64,000 nucleotides of DNA. Origin: Nocardia thailandica NBRC 100428 (GTDB taxonomy: Bacteria > Actinomycetota > Actinomycetes > Mycobacteriales > Mycobacteriaceae). The stretch lies in NCBI RefSeq assembly GCF_000308795.1, contig NZ_BAGK01000106.1, positions 62,001 through 126,000 on the forward strand, given 5' to 3'. The translations under genes and the position numbers were made by a program. Within the stretch, counting starts at the first letter, position 1; the number at the start of each line of letters is the position of its first letter. Under the pieces are notes generated by a model. The model did not search any database. It was not told the origin of the DNA and worked only from the letters and a program-made list of their open reading frames with translations. This document shows positions 46,175 to 55,272 of this stretch, in pieces.

Positions 46175-46911
46175 AGCAGCGGGTGCAGTTCGGCCACGGG
46201 CGCCAGGATCAGCGCGCCACCGGCGACGGCGGCGGCCACCGACACCGTGCCGAACAGCAGCACCCACAGCAGCGCGGGCAGGTGGGTGAGGCGGGCCAGC
46301 TGGTCGGCGTCGGAATCACCGCGGCCCCGCTCCCGGCGGCGTGTGCGCTGCAGCTCGATCACCGGGCGCACGCCCGCCAGCAGCAGGAACCAGGCCGCGA
46401 GGTAGGCGAAGGCCGCCTGCGCGACGTCGCTGCCGAACCAGGACACCGCGAACACCAGTCCGCCCAGGACCAGCACCGTCAGCAGGCCGTAGACGTTGCG
46501 CACCTTGACCAGGACCGCCGCGAGCATGGCCAGCGTCGCCCAGAGCATGAGCGTGATGTGCCCGGAACCGAGCAGCGCGGCGTAGCCGAGGCCGAGCAGC
46601 GCGGGCGCCGGGTAGCCGGCGGCCGCGGTGAGGATCATGCCGAAACCGGTCGGTCGTCCGCTGGAGACGGTCAGTCCCGAGGTGTCGGTGTGCAGGGTGA
46701 TGCCGTGCAGGCGGCGGCCCGTCAGCAGCGCGAGCAGGGCGTGCCCGCCCTCGTGCGCGACCGTGACCGCGTTGCGGGTCAGCCGCCACAGCGGGCGGTA
46801 GCCGACCAGCACCAGCGCGGCGGCCGCCGTGGCCGCCACCAGCCACCACGGCGGGGCGGTCTGGGCCTCGGTGAGACGGTCGAACAGCGCGCTGACAGAT
46901 CCGGGTTCCAC
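46165..46911 (-). CDS. M50B-like membrane metalloprotease
   Basis: A 248-residue integral membrane protein with the zinc motif H53-E-G-G-H57 in a membrane helix and about six further hydrophobic segments. This matches the M50 family peptidase-like proteins of actinobacteria. A second conserved motif (RNVYGLLTVLVLGG) may supply the third ligand region. Function in this group is unknown; other M50 enzymes perform regulated intramembrane proteolysis. Confidence 0.82.
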   Translation of the reverse strand: MEPGSVSALFDRLTEAQTAPPWWLVAATAAAALVLVGYRPLWRLTRNAVTVAHEGGHALLALLTGRRLHGITLHTDTSGLTVSSGRPTGFGMILTAAAGYPAPALLGLGYAALLGSGHITLMLWATLAMLAAVLVKVRNVYGLLTVLVLGGLVFAVSWFGSDVAQAAFAYLAAWFLLLAGVRPVIELQRTRRRERGRGDSDADQLARLTHLPALLWVLLFGTVSVAAAVAGGALILAPVAELHPLLQR

Positions 46912-46968
46912 CGGCGTACTCTAGCCGCGTCGGCCGAAACCGGTGTCCGGGAAGCGGATACGCGCAGG

Positions 46969-47547
46969 TCAGCGCGCGATCGAGGACGGCAGCGGGTGGT
47001 CGGGTTCCAGCGCGGGCAGGCCGTCGATGCTGGCCGAGTTGTCCCCGGCGACGCGGCGGGCGTAGTCGGCGTCGGTGCGGGTGGCCTGGACCGAGTCGAG
47101 CACCGGGCGCTCCTCGACCAGGTCCATCCGCGGCACCGACCAGCCGCACGAATCGGCGATCCGCTCGACCTCCACCACGACGACCGAGCGGATGCCGGGA
47201 TGCTGGAGGCCGAAATGACCACGCAGGCGGTCGAACTCGGGTGAGTCCGGCCGGGCGACCCGGCCGGTGCCGAACAGCCGCAGGATGCGCGGTGCGCGGC
47301 CGAAGGCACAGAACATGACGGTGATGCGGCCGTTGTCGCGCAGGTGCGCGATGGTCTCCGCGCCGCTGCCGTAGAGATCGAGGTAGGCCACGGTGTGCTC
47401 GTCCACGACGGCGAAGGTGTCGCGGTAGCCCTTGGGGGAGACGTTGACGTGCCCGCCCGCCGAGGGCGCGGTCCCGACGAAGAACAGTGGCTGCTCGGCG
47501 ATGAACGCGCGCAGCTTGTCGTCGATCCGATCGAACACTTTCCCCAC
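46969..47547 (-). CDS. Pyridoxamine 5'-phosphate oxidase-like FMN-binding protein
   Basis: A 192-residue split-barrel protein (LFFVGTAPSAGGHVNVSPKG, NGRITVMFCAFGRAPRILRLFGTGRV) of the PNPOx-like superfamily, which binds FMN, heme or F420. Conserved pyridoxal-phosphate residues of PdxH are not obvious, so a general flavin oxidoreductase is likelier. The GTG start has AAGGGAG. It is divergent from a nitroreductase-like gene. Confidence 0.85.
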   Translation of the reverse strand: MGKVFDRIDDKLRAFIAEQPLFFVGTAPSAGGHVNVSPKGYRDTFAVVDEHTVAYLDLYGSGAETIAHLRDNGRITVMFCAFGRAPRILRLFGTGRVARPDSPEFDRLRGHFGLQHPGIRSVVVVEVERIADSCGWSVPRMDLVEERPVLDSVQATRTDADYARRVAGDNSASIDGLPALEPDHPLPSSIAR

Positions 47548-47674
47548 GGTGACTCCCTTCCCCGGCGCGGTGCGCGCCCCTCGTAGTCTACGGAGTGCCG
47601 CCCGCGCCACTCCTGTTCGGTTCACGGTGAGGGTTACCAGCGACGACGCCGCCCCCGCGCGCGAGGATGACCGC

Positions 47675-48554
47675 ATGACTCCGATCGCCACCGGCACCAC
47701 CCATCTCGTCCAGCAGCGCTACGGCGACCCCGCGGTTCCCGAACCGGCGCAGTGGAATCCGGTGCTGCAGGTGCTGCACGAGCATCGCTCGGTGCGCCGC
47801 TACCTGCCCGACGACGTGCCCGCCGAGACCGTGCGGCTGCTCGTTTCGGCCGCCCAGTCGGCGCCGACCTCGTCGAACCTGCAGGTGTGGAGCGTGATCG
47901 AGGTCCGCGATCCCGCACGCAAGGCCCGCCTTGCCGCGCTGGCCGGCGATCAGGAACACATCCGCCAGGCGCCGGTGCTGCTGGTGTGGACCGCGGACTT
48001 CGCGCGCCTGCGCGCCCTCGCCGCCTCCTCCGGCGCCCCGCTCGAAGGCGCCGACTACCTCGAGTCCAGCTACGTCGGCTTCGTCGACGCCGCGCTGGCG
48101 GCGCAGAACGCGCTGGTGGCGGCCGAATCGCTGGGCCTCGGCACCGTCTACATCGGCGCGATCCGCAACAAGCCCGAAGAGGTGGCCGCCGAGCTGAACC
48201 TGCCCGAGCACGTGTTCGCCGTCTTCGGTCTCGTCGTCGGCCATCCGGACCCGGGCGAGGACGCGCGGGTCAAGCCGCGGCTGCCCCAGCGCGCGGTGCT
48301 GCACGCCGAGACCTACGACGCCGACGCCCAGCTGGGCGCGATCGCCGACTACGAGCAGCGGGTCGCCGACTTCTACGCCGAGCAGAACCTGCCACACTCC
48401 TGGACCGATCGCGTGCTGGCCCGGCTCGCCTCCGCGGCCTCGCTCAACGGCCGCGACCGGCTGCGCGAGTCGCTGGCCAACCGGGGCTTCCGGCTGCGCC
48501 GAACCGGCGGGCAACGACGGCGGCGCCCTCGTCCGCCGTCGCGCCCGCGGCTAG
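47675..48554 (+). CDS. Nitroreductase-like FMN oxidoreductase with a 3'-end frameshift
   Basis: A roughly 290-residue NfrA-type nitroreductase: [14 protein letters not shown] and [17 protein letters not shown] start the FMN domain, then [19 protein letters not shown]. Such enzymes reduce nitro compounds, quinones or flavins with NAD(P)H. The conserved frame ends at FRLR near 48499. It then has no stop for another 1.1 kb, running antisense through the next gene. After 48508 the +1 frame has G/C in nearly every third position and ends at TAG 48552-48554 ([13 protein letters not shown]). One extra base in GGCGGGC near 48508-48511 explains this. The end given assumes that frameshift. Confidence 0.82.
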
Positions 48555-49549
48555 CTCGCGTCGAGGACCGCGGCGCGGGTGCGTTCGAGCGATTCGACGC
48601 GGTCGCCGAGGTCGTAGACCAGGGTGTTGAGCATGAGCTCGTCGGGCCGGGTGTCGGCGAGCAGCCGCGCGGCCTGGGCCCGCACGGTCTCGGGCGACCC
48701 CTGCAGCTGTCCGGCGCGGCGCTGCTCGGCGAAGCGGCGCTCGGCCTCGCTGCCGGGGAAGCCCGCCGCCTGGGCGGGGGTCGCCAGCGCCTGTGGCCGG
48801 CCCGAACGCAGCTGGGCGAAGGCGAGGTCGCGGGGCGCGGCCAGCTCGTCGGCGCGCGCGTCGGTCTCCGCGCAGATCGCCGAGGCCGCGACGATGGTGT
48901 ACGGCTCGGCCAGGGCGGGGGAGGGTTCGAAGTTCTCCCGGTACAGCCGCAGGGCCGCGGCGGTGTTGTCCGGGGCGATGTGATGGGCGAAGGCGAAGGG
49001 AAGACCCAGCGCCGCGGCGACCTGCGCGCTGTAGCCGCTCGAGCCGAGCAGCCACAGGTCGGGCTGGGCGCCGTGGCCGGGGCTGGCGACGATCCCGTGC
49101 GGGTCGGTGCCCCGGAAGTAGCCGAGCAGCGCGGCCAGCTCGCGCGGGAAGCTCTCGGCGCCCAGGCCGTCGGCGTGGCGGCGCAGCGCGCGGGCGGTGG
49201 CCTGATCGGTGCCGGGCGCGCGCCCGATGCCCAGATCGATGCGGCCCGGGTGCAGCGACTCCAGGGTGCCGAACTGTTCGGCCACGACCAGCGGCGCGTG
49301 ATTGGGCAGCATCACCCCGCCCGAGCCGACCCGGATCCGGCGGGTGGCGGCGGCCAGGTGGGCGATCACCACCGCCGGTGCGGAGCTGGCGATACCGGGC
49401 ATGTTGTGGTGCTCGGCGACCCAGAACCGGTGGAAATCCAGCTCCTCGGCGCGTCGCGCGAACTCGGTGGTCGCGCGCAACGCGTCGGCCGCGGTCGCGT
49501 CGGCCTGTACCGGTGCCAGGTCCAGGACCGACAGCTTCACCGCGCTCAT
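48551..49549 (-). CDS. LLM-class flavin-dependent oxidoreductase
   Basis: A 332-residue luciferase-like TIM-barrel enzyme of the group 1 LLM type (YbbM/LimB-like), with [35 protein letters not shown] and [11 protein letters not shown]. It should use FMNH2 or a similar reduced flavin. GAGGAG precedes the chosen ATG; a longer in-frame start adds seven residues. Substrate unknown. Confidence 0.9.
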   Translation of the reverse strand: MSAVKLSVLDLAPVQADATAADALRATTEFARRAEELDFHRFWVAEHHNMPGIASSAPAVVIAHLAAATRRIRVGSGGVMLPNHAPLVVAEQFGTLESLHPGRIDLGIGRAPGTDQATARALRRHADGLGAESFPRELAALLGYFRGTDPHGIVASPGHGAQPDLWLLGSSGYSAQVAAALGLPFAFAHHIAPDNTAAALRLYRENFEPSPALAEPYTIVAASAICAETDARADELAAPRDLAFAQLRSGRPQALATPAQAAGFPGSEAERRFAEQRRAGQLQGSPETVRAQAARLLADTRPDELMLNTLVYDLGDRVESLERTRAAVLDAS

Positions 49550-49673
49550 CTCACTCCTCGTCGTCGCCACAAGCTCCGGGACATGCCAACACGGGCGCCC
49601 GCGCCGCTATTCCGCGGCCTCGCCCGCCGCCGGTGGTAGCCGGAAATGCGCTGGTAGACAACGGTTTTCTGTC

Positions 49674-49688
49674 ATACCCCCCGGGTAT
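49674..49688. promoter_or_regulatory. Candidate CsoR/CstR-type operator
   Basis: ATACCC-CCC-GGGTAT is a perfect 15-bp inverted repeat in the divergent gap, 69 bases before the HTH protein ATG and 124 bases before the LLM gene. Its form resembles operators of CsoR-family copper and persulfide sensors. No csoR-like gene is in the window, so the binding protein would be encoded elsewhere. Confidence 0.45.
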
Positions 49689-49756
49689 CGTCGACTGTGT
49701 CACACACCACGCCCGGCGATGTCGCAGTCCGGGCGGTGCGAGAACGGGGGCACATC

Positions 49757-50794
49757 ATGAGTGACATCCAGCGCGGCGATCTGCTGCCGCCGAGCAGGCA
49801 CGGCACCACCTGGCGCGAATCGGAGTACCGCACCCTGGCCGACGACCTGCGCGCCGGGAACGACCTGGCGCGCACCGCGGCCAAACTCGGGCGCACCCCC
49901 TCGGCGGTGCGCGCCGCGCTGCGCCATTTCGTGCCACCGGAGGAGAAGGTGCCCGGGCCGGACCGGGAGCGCTGGATCCGGCAGCGCCTGATCGCCGAAC
50001 CCGACTGGGATTGGTGGGCCTGCGTGGTCGACGCGCACCGGCGCACCGGCAGCGGCCTCTGGCTCACCCGCCACGAGCACAGCATCCGCATCGGCTGGCG
50101 CCGCCGCACGCCGTTGCCCGCCCTCGCCCAGGAGCTGGGGACCTCCGAGCTGACCGTCGCCGAGTTCCTGCGCGGCCTCGGCCTGGTCGACTCCCTCGAG
50201 GAGGCCGCCGACCGCCTCGGCGCGACCCCCGGCCTCGCGCTGGCCAAGCGCATCGCCGCCGCCCGCGACGCCTCGGCGACCGCGCGCTGGATCCTGGTGG
50301 TCGACGGCGCCGCCGGCACCACGCGTGCCCGCAACGCCCTGGTGCGCCGCCACGTCTCCCAGCACGAGACCCGGGCCGCGGCCGAGGCCACCCGCGATCG
50401 CCTGCTGGGCTGGCACGCCCGCGTCGCGCCCGGCACCGAGGACGCGCCGGTCTGGTGGACCATCGCCGAACGCGGCCTCGGCAGCGCGGCCGGGCGCACC
50501 TACAGCGGCACCTTCGCCGCCCCTCCGCATCCACGCGGCGTCCGGGCCGACGCCCTGCGCCCCGGCGACCTGATCCTGCTGCCCGGAGCCGGCGAGGAGC
50601 CCGAACGCGCGCTGGTCGGCACCGTCACCCAGGCCCGCGCGGGTGCGCCGGTCCTGGTCGACCTCGGCACGGTCGCGGGCTCGCGGGTACGCCGGGTGAT
50701 CGAGTTCGAACCCTCGGAACAGGTGGAGGTCACCAACCGCCCGGACGCGCCGGCGGACCGCCCGGAGCCGCCCGGGTCCGGGGAGGGCCGATGA
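49757..50794 (+). CDS. Unknown protein with Myb/SANT-like helix-turn-helix start
   Basis: A 345-residue protein I do not recognise. Residues 15-55 look like a homeodomain or SANT-type helix-turn-helix (TWRESEYRTLADDL, ARTAAKLGRTPSAVRAAL), and a second similar segment follows at about 110-140 (LPALAQELGTSELTVAEFLRGL). The C-terminal third is beta-rich (GDLILLPGAGEEPERALVGTV). Rich in Arg and Trp, no membrane segments. A GGGGGC precedes the ATG. DNA binding is likely from the N-terminus, but its targets are unknown. Confidence 0.75.
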   Translation: MSDIQRGDLLPPSRHGTTWRESEYRTLADDLRAGNDLARTAAKLGRTPSAVRAALRHFVPPEEKVPGPDRERWIRQRLIAEPDWDWWACVVDAHRRTGSGLWLTRHEHSIRIGWRRRTPLPALAQELGTSELTVAEFLRGLGLVDSLEEAADRLGATPGLALAKRIAAARDASATARWILVVDGAAGTTRARNALVRRHVSQHETRAAAEATRDRLLGWHARVAPGTEDAPVWWTIAERGLGSAAGRTYSGTFAAPPHPRGVRADALRPGDLILLPGAGEEPERALVGTVTQARAGAPVLVDLGTVAGSRVRRVIEFEPSEQVEVTNRPDAPADRPEPPGSGEGR

Positions 50795-50892
50795 TCACCG
50801 CCGCCGCGCCGCACCCCGCGGCCGGCGCCGGGGGATGAGCCGGGCGGGATCATCGGCGCGCTCGGCGGCGCCGCGCCAGAACCGGGGCGCGC

Positions 50893-52347
50893 TCACCCGC
50901 GTCCCGGGACCGCCGTTTCCCCGTGCCGATCCCCGGCCCGGCGCGCGGCCTCGCGCCCGGGCATGGTCGTGGCGATCACCAGCAACACCAGCGACAGCGC
51001 GAACATCGTCACGAACACCAGGTGCACCGCGTCGGCGAGCTCGCGCGGGTCCGGGTGGTCGCCGCCGGTGACGGTGGCGTTGACCAGTGCGCCGAACACC
51101 GCGACGCCGACGGCGCTGCCGAGGGACCGGGCGAACATGTTGGTCGAGGTGACCACCCCGCGTTCGTGCCACCGGGCCTCGGTCTGGGCGGCGATGAGGG
51201 TCGGGGTGGCGACGAGCCCCATGCCGCCGCCGACGACGAAGCACGACAGCGCGATCTGCCACGGGGGCGACTGCGGACCGATGAGCAGGGTGCTGGCGAA
51301 TCCGGTCGCGGCCAGCGCGCTGCCGATGACGGCGGTGCTGCGGAAGCCGAGCCTCAGATACAGCCGCCCGGCCTGGGACGCGGCGATCGGCCAGCCGATG
51401 GTCAGCGCGCCGACGGTGAACCCCGCCACCAGCGCGCTCGTGCCGAGCACGCCCTGCGCGAAGGCCGGGACGTAGGAGGTCAGCCCGAGCACGACGGCGC
51501 CGACGAGCAGCGACGCCGCGCTGCTGGCGACCAGGACCCGGCGGGTGAACACCCACACCGGCAGCACGGGATCCTCCGCGCGCCGCTCCACCAGCACGAA
51601 GGCGGCGAGCACCAGCGCGCTGCCCGCGAACAGCCCGATCGACACCGGCGAGCCCCATGCCCAGGCCTGGCCGCCTTCGAGCAGCGCCAGGATCAGCCCG
51701 CCCGCGCCGAGGGTGAGCAGCGCCGCGCCGGGGTAGTCGATGCGCCGGGCGCGCCGCGGCGCCTGCTCGGTGAACGCCCGCGTCAGCGTCCAGGCGGCGA
51801 CCGCGCACAGCGGCAGATTCACCAGGAAGATCCACCGCCAGCTCGCCTCGTCCGAGAGCAGTCCGCCCAGCAGCGGGCCCAGCACCGCCGAGCCCGCCCA
51901 CACCCCGGCCAGGTAGCCCTGCACCCGCGCCCGTTCGGCCAGGGTGTACAGGTCACCCGCGATGGTCATGGTCATGGGCTGGATCGCGCCCGCCCCGACG
52001 CCCTGCACGGCGCGGAAGGCGATGAGCGCGGGCATGGTGGTCGCCAGCCCGCACAGCAGCGAGCCGAGCCCGAACACCGCGATCCCGAAGAGGATGACCG
52101 GTTTACGGCCCACGGTGTCGGCGACCTTGCCGTAGATCGGCACCGTGACCGCCTGGGCGAGCAGATAGATCGAGAACAGCCAGGGGAACTGCGCGAAGCC
52201 GCCGAGATCGGCGGTGATGGTCAGCACCGCCGTGGCGATGATCGTCGAATCGAGGGCGATCAGCCCGGTCGAGAGCATGAGCGCCGCCAGGATCGCGCCC
52301 CGCTCGGAGCGCAATCCGACAGCCGGAGTCCCCGTTTCGGTCGCCAC
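50893..52347 (-). CDS. MFS exporter, DHA2 family
   Basis: A 484-residue 14-helix drug:proton antiporter with motif A YGKVADTVGRKPV, motif C (GSAVLGPLLGGLLSDEASWRWIF) and D1 LDSTIIATAVLTI. The GTG start has GGAAAGGA. It lies 90 bases downstream of the IclR gene on the same strand and may be co-transcribed with it. Substrate unknown. Confidence 0.92.
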   Translation of the reverse strand: MATETGTPAVGLRSERGAILAALMLSTGLIALDSTIIATAVLTITADLGGFAQFPWLFSIYLLAQAVTVPIYGKVADTVGRKPVILFGIAVFGLGSLLCGLATTMPALIAFRAVQGVGAGAIQPMTMTIAGDLYTLAERARVQGYLAGVWAGSAVLGPLLGGLLSDEASWRWIFLVNLPLCAVAAWTLTRAFTEQAPRRARRIDYPGAALLTLGAGGLILALLEGGQAWAWGSPVSIGLFAGSALVLAAFVLVERRAEDPVLPVWVFTRRVLVASSAASLLVGAVVLGLTSYVPAFAQGVLGTSALVAGFTVGALTIGWPIAASQAGRLYLRLGFRSTAVIGSALAATGFASTLLIGPQSPPWQIALSCFVVGGGMGLVATPTLIAAQTEARWHERGVVTSTNMFARSLGSAVGVAVFGALVNATVTGGDHPDPRELADAVHLVFVTMFALSLVLLVIATTMPGREAARRAGDRHGETAVPGRG

Positions 52348-52437
52348 GCACAGTCCTTTCCTCGCCCGCCGTCCCCGGCAACGTATCCGCGCCGCCGATG
52401 TTCCCGCGCGGGGTTTTCCCACGCCCCGGGACCGGGG

Positions 52438-53187
52438 TCAGTCGGCGGCGGCGAAGCGGGCCGCGATGTCGGCCGCGGTCACCTTGGCCAGCTCGACGAA
52501 GAACGGCAGCCGCTCGTCGATCATCAGCGCGACCGGTCCGCGCAGGCCGAGCGCGAACCGGCAGCGGCCCTGCGGATCCAGGATGGGCGCGCCGATGGTG
52601 CGGAAGCCGGGATCGAGTTCGCGGTCGTTGAAGGCGTATCCGCGTTCGCGGGTGGTCACCAGCTCGGCGCGCAGCTCCGCCGGGCTGGAGACCGAACGCT
52701 CGGTGCCCTCCTCGTAGGGCAGGGACTCGAGCTCCTCGTCGGTCACCTCCGACCAGGCCAGCAGCGCCTTGCCGAGGGCGCTGGCGTGCAGGGGCAGGCG
52801 CACGCCCTGGAGCCGGTGCCCGTCGCTCTCGCGCCAGCGGCTGGTGCCGAGCAGGACGGCGTGGATGCTGTGGCGGGTGGCGACCGAGGCGCTGGCGCCG
52901 GTGGTGGCGGCGAGCTGTTCGAGGTAGGGCTCGGCGAGGTAGATCCGGTGCTGGCGGTAGGCGATCTGCCCGTACTCGGCCAGCGCGCCGCCCATGCGGT
53001 AGCGGCTGGACTCGGCGTCCTTCTCCAGGAACCCCGCCTGCACGAGCGCGGCCAGCAGCCGGTGGGTCGTGCTCACCGCGAGTCCTTGCGCGCGTGCGAC
53101 TTCCGAGACCCCGCGTTCCTCGCCGCCGCGGAAGCAGTCGAGAACCGACAGGGCCCGGGTGACGGTCTGCACGCTGGTGGTCTCCAC
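52438..53187 (-). CDS. IclR-family regulator
   Basis: A 249-residue regulator with an N-terminal winged helix (SEVARAQGLAVSTTHRLLAALVQAGFLEK) and a C-terminal IclR effector domain (LPLHASALGKALLAW, RGYAFNDRELDPGFRTIGAPI). It is divergent from the organosulfur operon, with three similar palindromes between. It most likely represses that operon and itself until a pathway ligand or sulfur limitation relieves it (inference). Confidence 0.93.
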   Translation of the reverse strand: METTSVQTVTRALSVLDCFRGGEERGVSEVARAQGLAVSTTHRLLAALVQAGFLEKDAESSRYRMGGALAEYGQIAYRQHRIYLAEPYLEQLAATTGASASVATRHSIHAVLLGTSRWRESDGHRLQGVRLPLHASALGKALLAWSEVTDEELESLPYEEGTERSVSSPAELRAELVTTRERGYAFNDRELDPGFRTIGAPILDPQGRCRFALGLRGPVALMIDERLPFFVELAKVTAADIAARFAAAD

Positions 53188-53231
53188 AGCAGCGAAGGTA
53201 ACACAGTCGCGCAGCGACCGGCGGCGACGCT

Positions 53232-53269
53232 TTCCGTTATTCGGAAAACGTGTGTTCCGTTGTGCGGAA
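53232..53269. promoter_or_regulatory. Tandem IclR-type operators and likely promoter of the organosulfur operon
   Basis: TTCCG-TTATT-CGGAA (53232-53246) and TTCCG-TTGTG-CGGAA (53255-53269) are near-identical 15-bp dyads with centres 23 bases apart. TATAGAT at 53276 is a plausible -10 element, which would place the -35 in the second dyad, so binding there should block transcription. The operon's first ATG is 130 bases downstream. Confidence 0.72.
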
Positions 53270-53306
53270 AACCCCTATAGATGGCGGCGGCGAACGCTGT
53301 CAAGCC

Positions 53307-53321
53307 TTCCAATCCATGGAA
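53307..53321. promoter_or_regulatory. Third IclR-type operator in the operon leader
   Basis: TTCCA-ATCCA-TGGAA has the same 5-5-5 architecture as the two upstream sites, with its centre 52 bases from the second. It would lie just downstream of the proposed transcription start. Confidence 0.55.
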
Positions 53322-53398
53322 TGGCATACCTCGTTGGCGCCCCGGTCCGCTCCTACGCTGCGAGGGCATCCACCGCAAGACCCCGAACAGGAGCACCC

Positions 53399-54445
53399 AT
53401 GTCCCGCAGGCTCTCGGCCTTCACGCGGATCGCCCTCGCGATCGTTCCCGCCGTAGCGCTCGTCGCGGCCTGTTCGGCAGGCTCGACCCCCGAGCCGGGG
53501 GCGGGCGCGTCCTTCGTCCTCAAGGTCACCGACCCGGGCAACTCCGGGCCCCTGGCCGTCGCCAAGCGCGACGGCACCTTCGACGCCGCCCTGAAGCCGC
53601 TGGGCGCCAGGGTCGAATGGGTCACCACGACACCGGGTTTCAGCTCCATGCTCAAGCTGTTCAACACCCGCGAGCTCGACGTCTCCGGCGCCGCGTTCAG
53701 CCCGGTGGTCGGCGCGCTGTCCAAGGACGTCGGCGTCAAGATCGTGGCCGTGGCCGACCCCGCCGGCCAGGACCAGAGCGGCATCGTCGTCACCCCCGAG
53801 TCCGGGGTGCGCTCGGTCGCCGATCTGGTCGGCAAGCGCGTGGCGGTCAACCCGGCGGGCAAGGGCGAGTACATCGTGCTCAAGGCGCTGGCGGCGGCGG
53901 GCATCCCCGCCGACAAGGTGACCCGGGTTCCGTTGCAGCAGAAGGACGCCGCCTCCGCCTTCGCCACCGGCAAGGTCGAAGGGTGGGCCTCGTTCCTCGT
54001 GCCCTACCAGGAGGCCAAGGCCGCCGGCGCGGTGGAGATCGTCACCGAGAAGCAGATCGGCTCCAAGGACAACACCGTCGTGGTGTTCCGCACCGAGGTC
54101 CTCGACCAGCGTCCCGACGTGGCCGCCAAGTACCTCGAGGTCCTGCAGGGCCTGACCGCGAAGCAGAAGGCGAACCCGGCCGACTTCGAGAACGTCTTCG
54201 AGAAGACCGGCCCGCGGGCGCTGACCGGCGACCGGCTGGCCGACGCGGTGCGCGTGGGCGGCGAGGTCACCGTGCCCCGGCTGCCGCGCGAGTCCGACGC
54301 CGCCGACCTGGCCGACGTCGTCAGCACCTTCGCCGACAACGGCGTCATCAAGAACCGCATCACCGCGAACGACATCTTCTACGACCTGAAGGCGAAGCTG
54401 AACCCCGAGCAGCTGGCCGCGCTGAACGGCGGCGCGGGCCGATGA
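53399..54445 (+). CDS. ABC transporter substrate-binding lipoprotein, sulfonate/nitrate type
   Basis: A 348-residue lipoprotein: signal peptide with lipobox LVAACS (Cys25), then an SsuA/NMT1-like periplasmic binding fold (VLKVTDPGNSGPLAVAKRDG, DLVGKRVAVNPAGKGEYIV, FATGKVEGWASF). It should capture an aliphatic or aromatic sulfonate-like ligand outside the membrane for the permease and ATPase encoded next. GGAG precedes the ATG. First gene of an eight-gene operon under a divergent IclR. Confidence 0.92.
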   Translation: MSRRLSAFTRIALAIVPAVALVAACSAGSTPEPGAGASFVLKVTDPGNSGPLAVAKRDGTFDAALKPLGARVEWVTTTPGFSSMLKLFNTRELDVSGAAFSPVVGALSKDVGVKIVAVADPAGQDQSGIVVTPESGVRSVADLVGKRVAVNPAGKGEYIVLKALAAAGIPADKVTRVPLQQKDAASAFATGKVEGWASFLVPYQEAKAAGAVEIVTEKQIGSKDNTVVVFRTEVLDQRPDVAAKYLEVLQGLTAKQKANPADFENVFEKTGPRALTGDRLADAVRVGGEVTVPRLPRESDAADLADVVSTFADNGVIKNRITANDIFYDLKAKLNPEQLAALNGGAGR

Positions 54446-55272
54446 GCACCCTCGACGTGGCGACGGCGGGCCTTGCCCCGCCGCGCGCCCGGGTGGTCCG
54501 CGCCCGGCCGCGTCCGCTGTCGCTGACCCTGCGCGCGGCCCTGCCCGCGGCCATCGTGGTCGCCTGGTGGGCGGGTACCGCCTCGGGCGCGATCTCGCCA
54601 CGGGTCATCGCCGGGCCGGGCGCGGTGTGGTCGGCCTTCCTCGAACTGGCGCGCAACGGCCAGCTCGTCGACTTCTCCCTGGCCTCCTTCGGCCGGGCGG
54701 CGGCCGGCGTGGCCCTCGGCGTCTCGGCCGGGCTCGTGCTCGGCCTGCTCTCCGGCCTCTCGGCCCTGGGCGAGGAACTGGTCGACTCGACCATGCAGAT
54801 CCTGCGCGCGGTGCCGTTCCTGGCGCTGGTGCCGCTGTTCATCGCCTGGTTCGGCATCGACGAGCTGTACAAGATCCTGCTCATCGCGGTGGCCACCGTC
54901 GCCCCGATGTACGCCTACACCTACCTCGGCGTGCGCAACGTCGACCGCAAGATCGTCGAGGCCGCCCGGGGATTCGGGCTGACCGGCTTCCGGCTGGTGG
55001 CCGAGGTCATCGTGCCCTCGGCCCTGCCCGGCATCCTGATGGCGCTGCGGGTGTGCCTGTCGATCAGCATCACCGCCCTCATCGCCGCCGAACAGGTCGG
55101 CACCCAGGAGGGCGTCGGCTATCTGGTGACCCTGGCCCAGGAATACAACCGCACCGACTACATGGTGCTGTGCGTGGTCCTCTACGCGCTGCTCGGCCTG
55201 GTGTTCGACGTCCTGGTCCGGCTCGCGGAGAGGTACGCGATGCCCTGGCGCAAGCAGGTGGCGATCCGATGA
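54442..55272 (+). CDS. ABC transporter permease, SsuC/TauC type
   Basis: A 276-residue permease with about six membrane helices and the cytoplasmic EAA loop (EAARGFGLTGFRLVAEVIVPSALPGI) that docks on the ATPase. Family members carry sulfonates, taurine or nitrate. ATGA overlap with the upstream gene and again with the next shows coupled translation. Confidence 0.94.
   Translation: MSTLDVATAGLAPPRARVVRARPRPLSLTLRAALPAAIVVAWWAGTASGAISPRVIAGPGAVWSAFLELARNGQLVDFSLASFGRAAAGVALGVSAGLVLGLLSGLSALGEELVDSTMQILRAVPFLALVPLFIAWFGIDELYKILLIAVATVAPMYAYTYLGVRNVDRKIVEAARGFGLTGFRLVAEVIVPSALPGILMALRVCLSISITALIAAEQVGTQEGVGYLVTLAQEYNRTDYMVLCVVLYALLGLVFDVLVRLAERYAMPWRKQVAIR

Noticed and set aside
48555..49639. 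Continuation of the nitroreductase frame as a 650-residue protein
   Set aside because: The extension lies antisense to a well-conserved LLM gene, has poor third-position bias, and a one-base frameshift restores a normal end.
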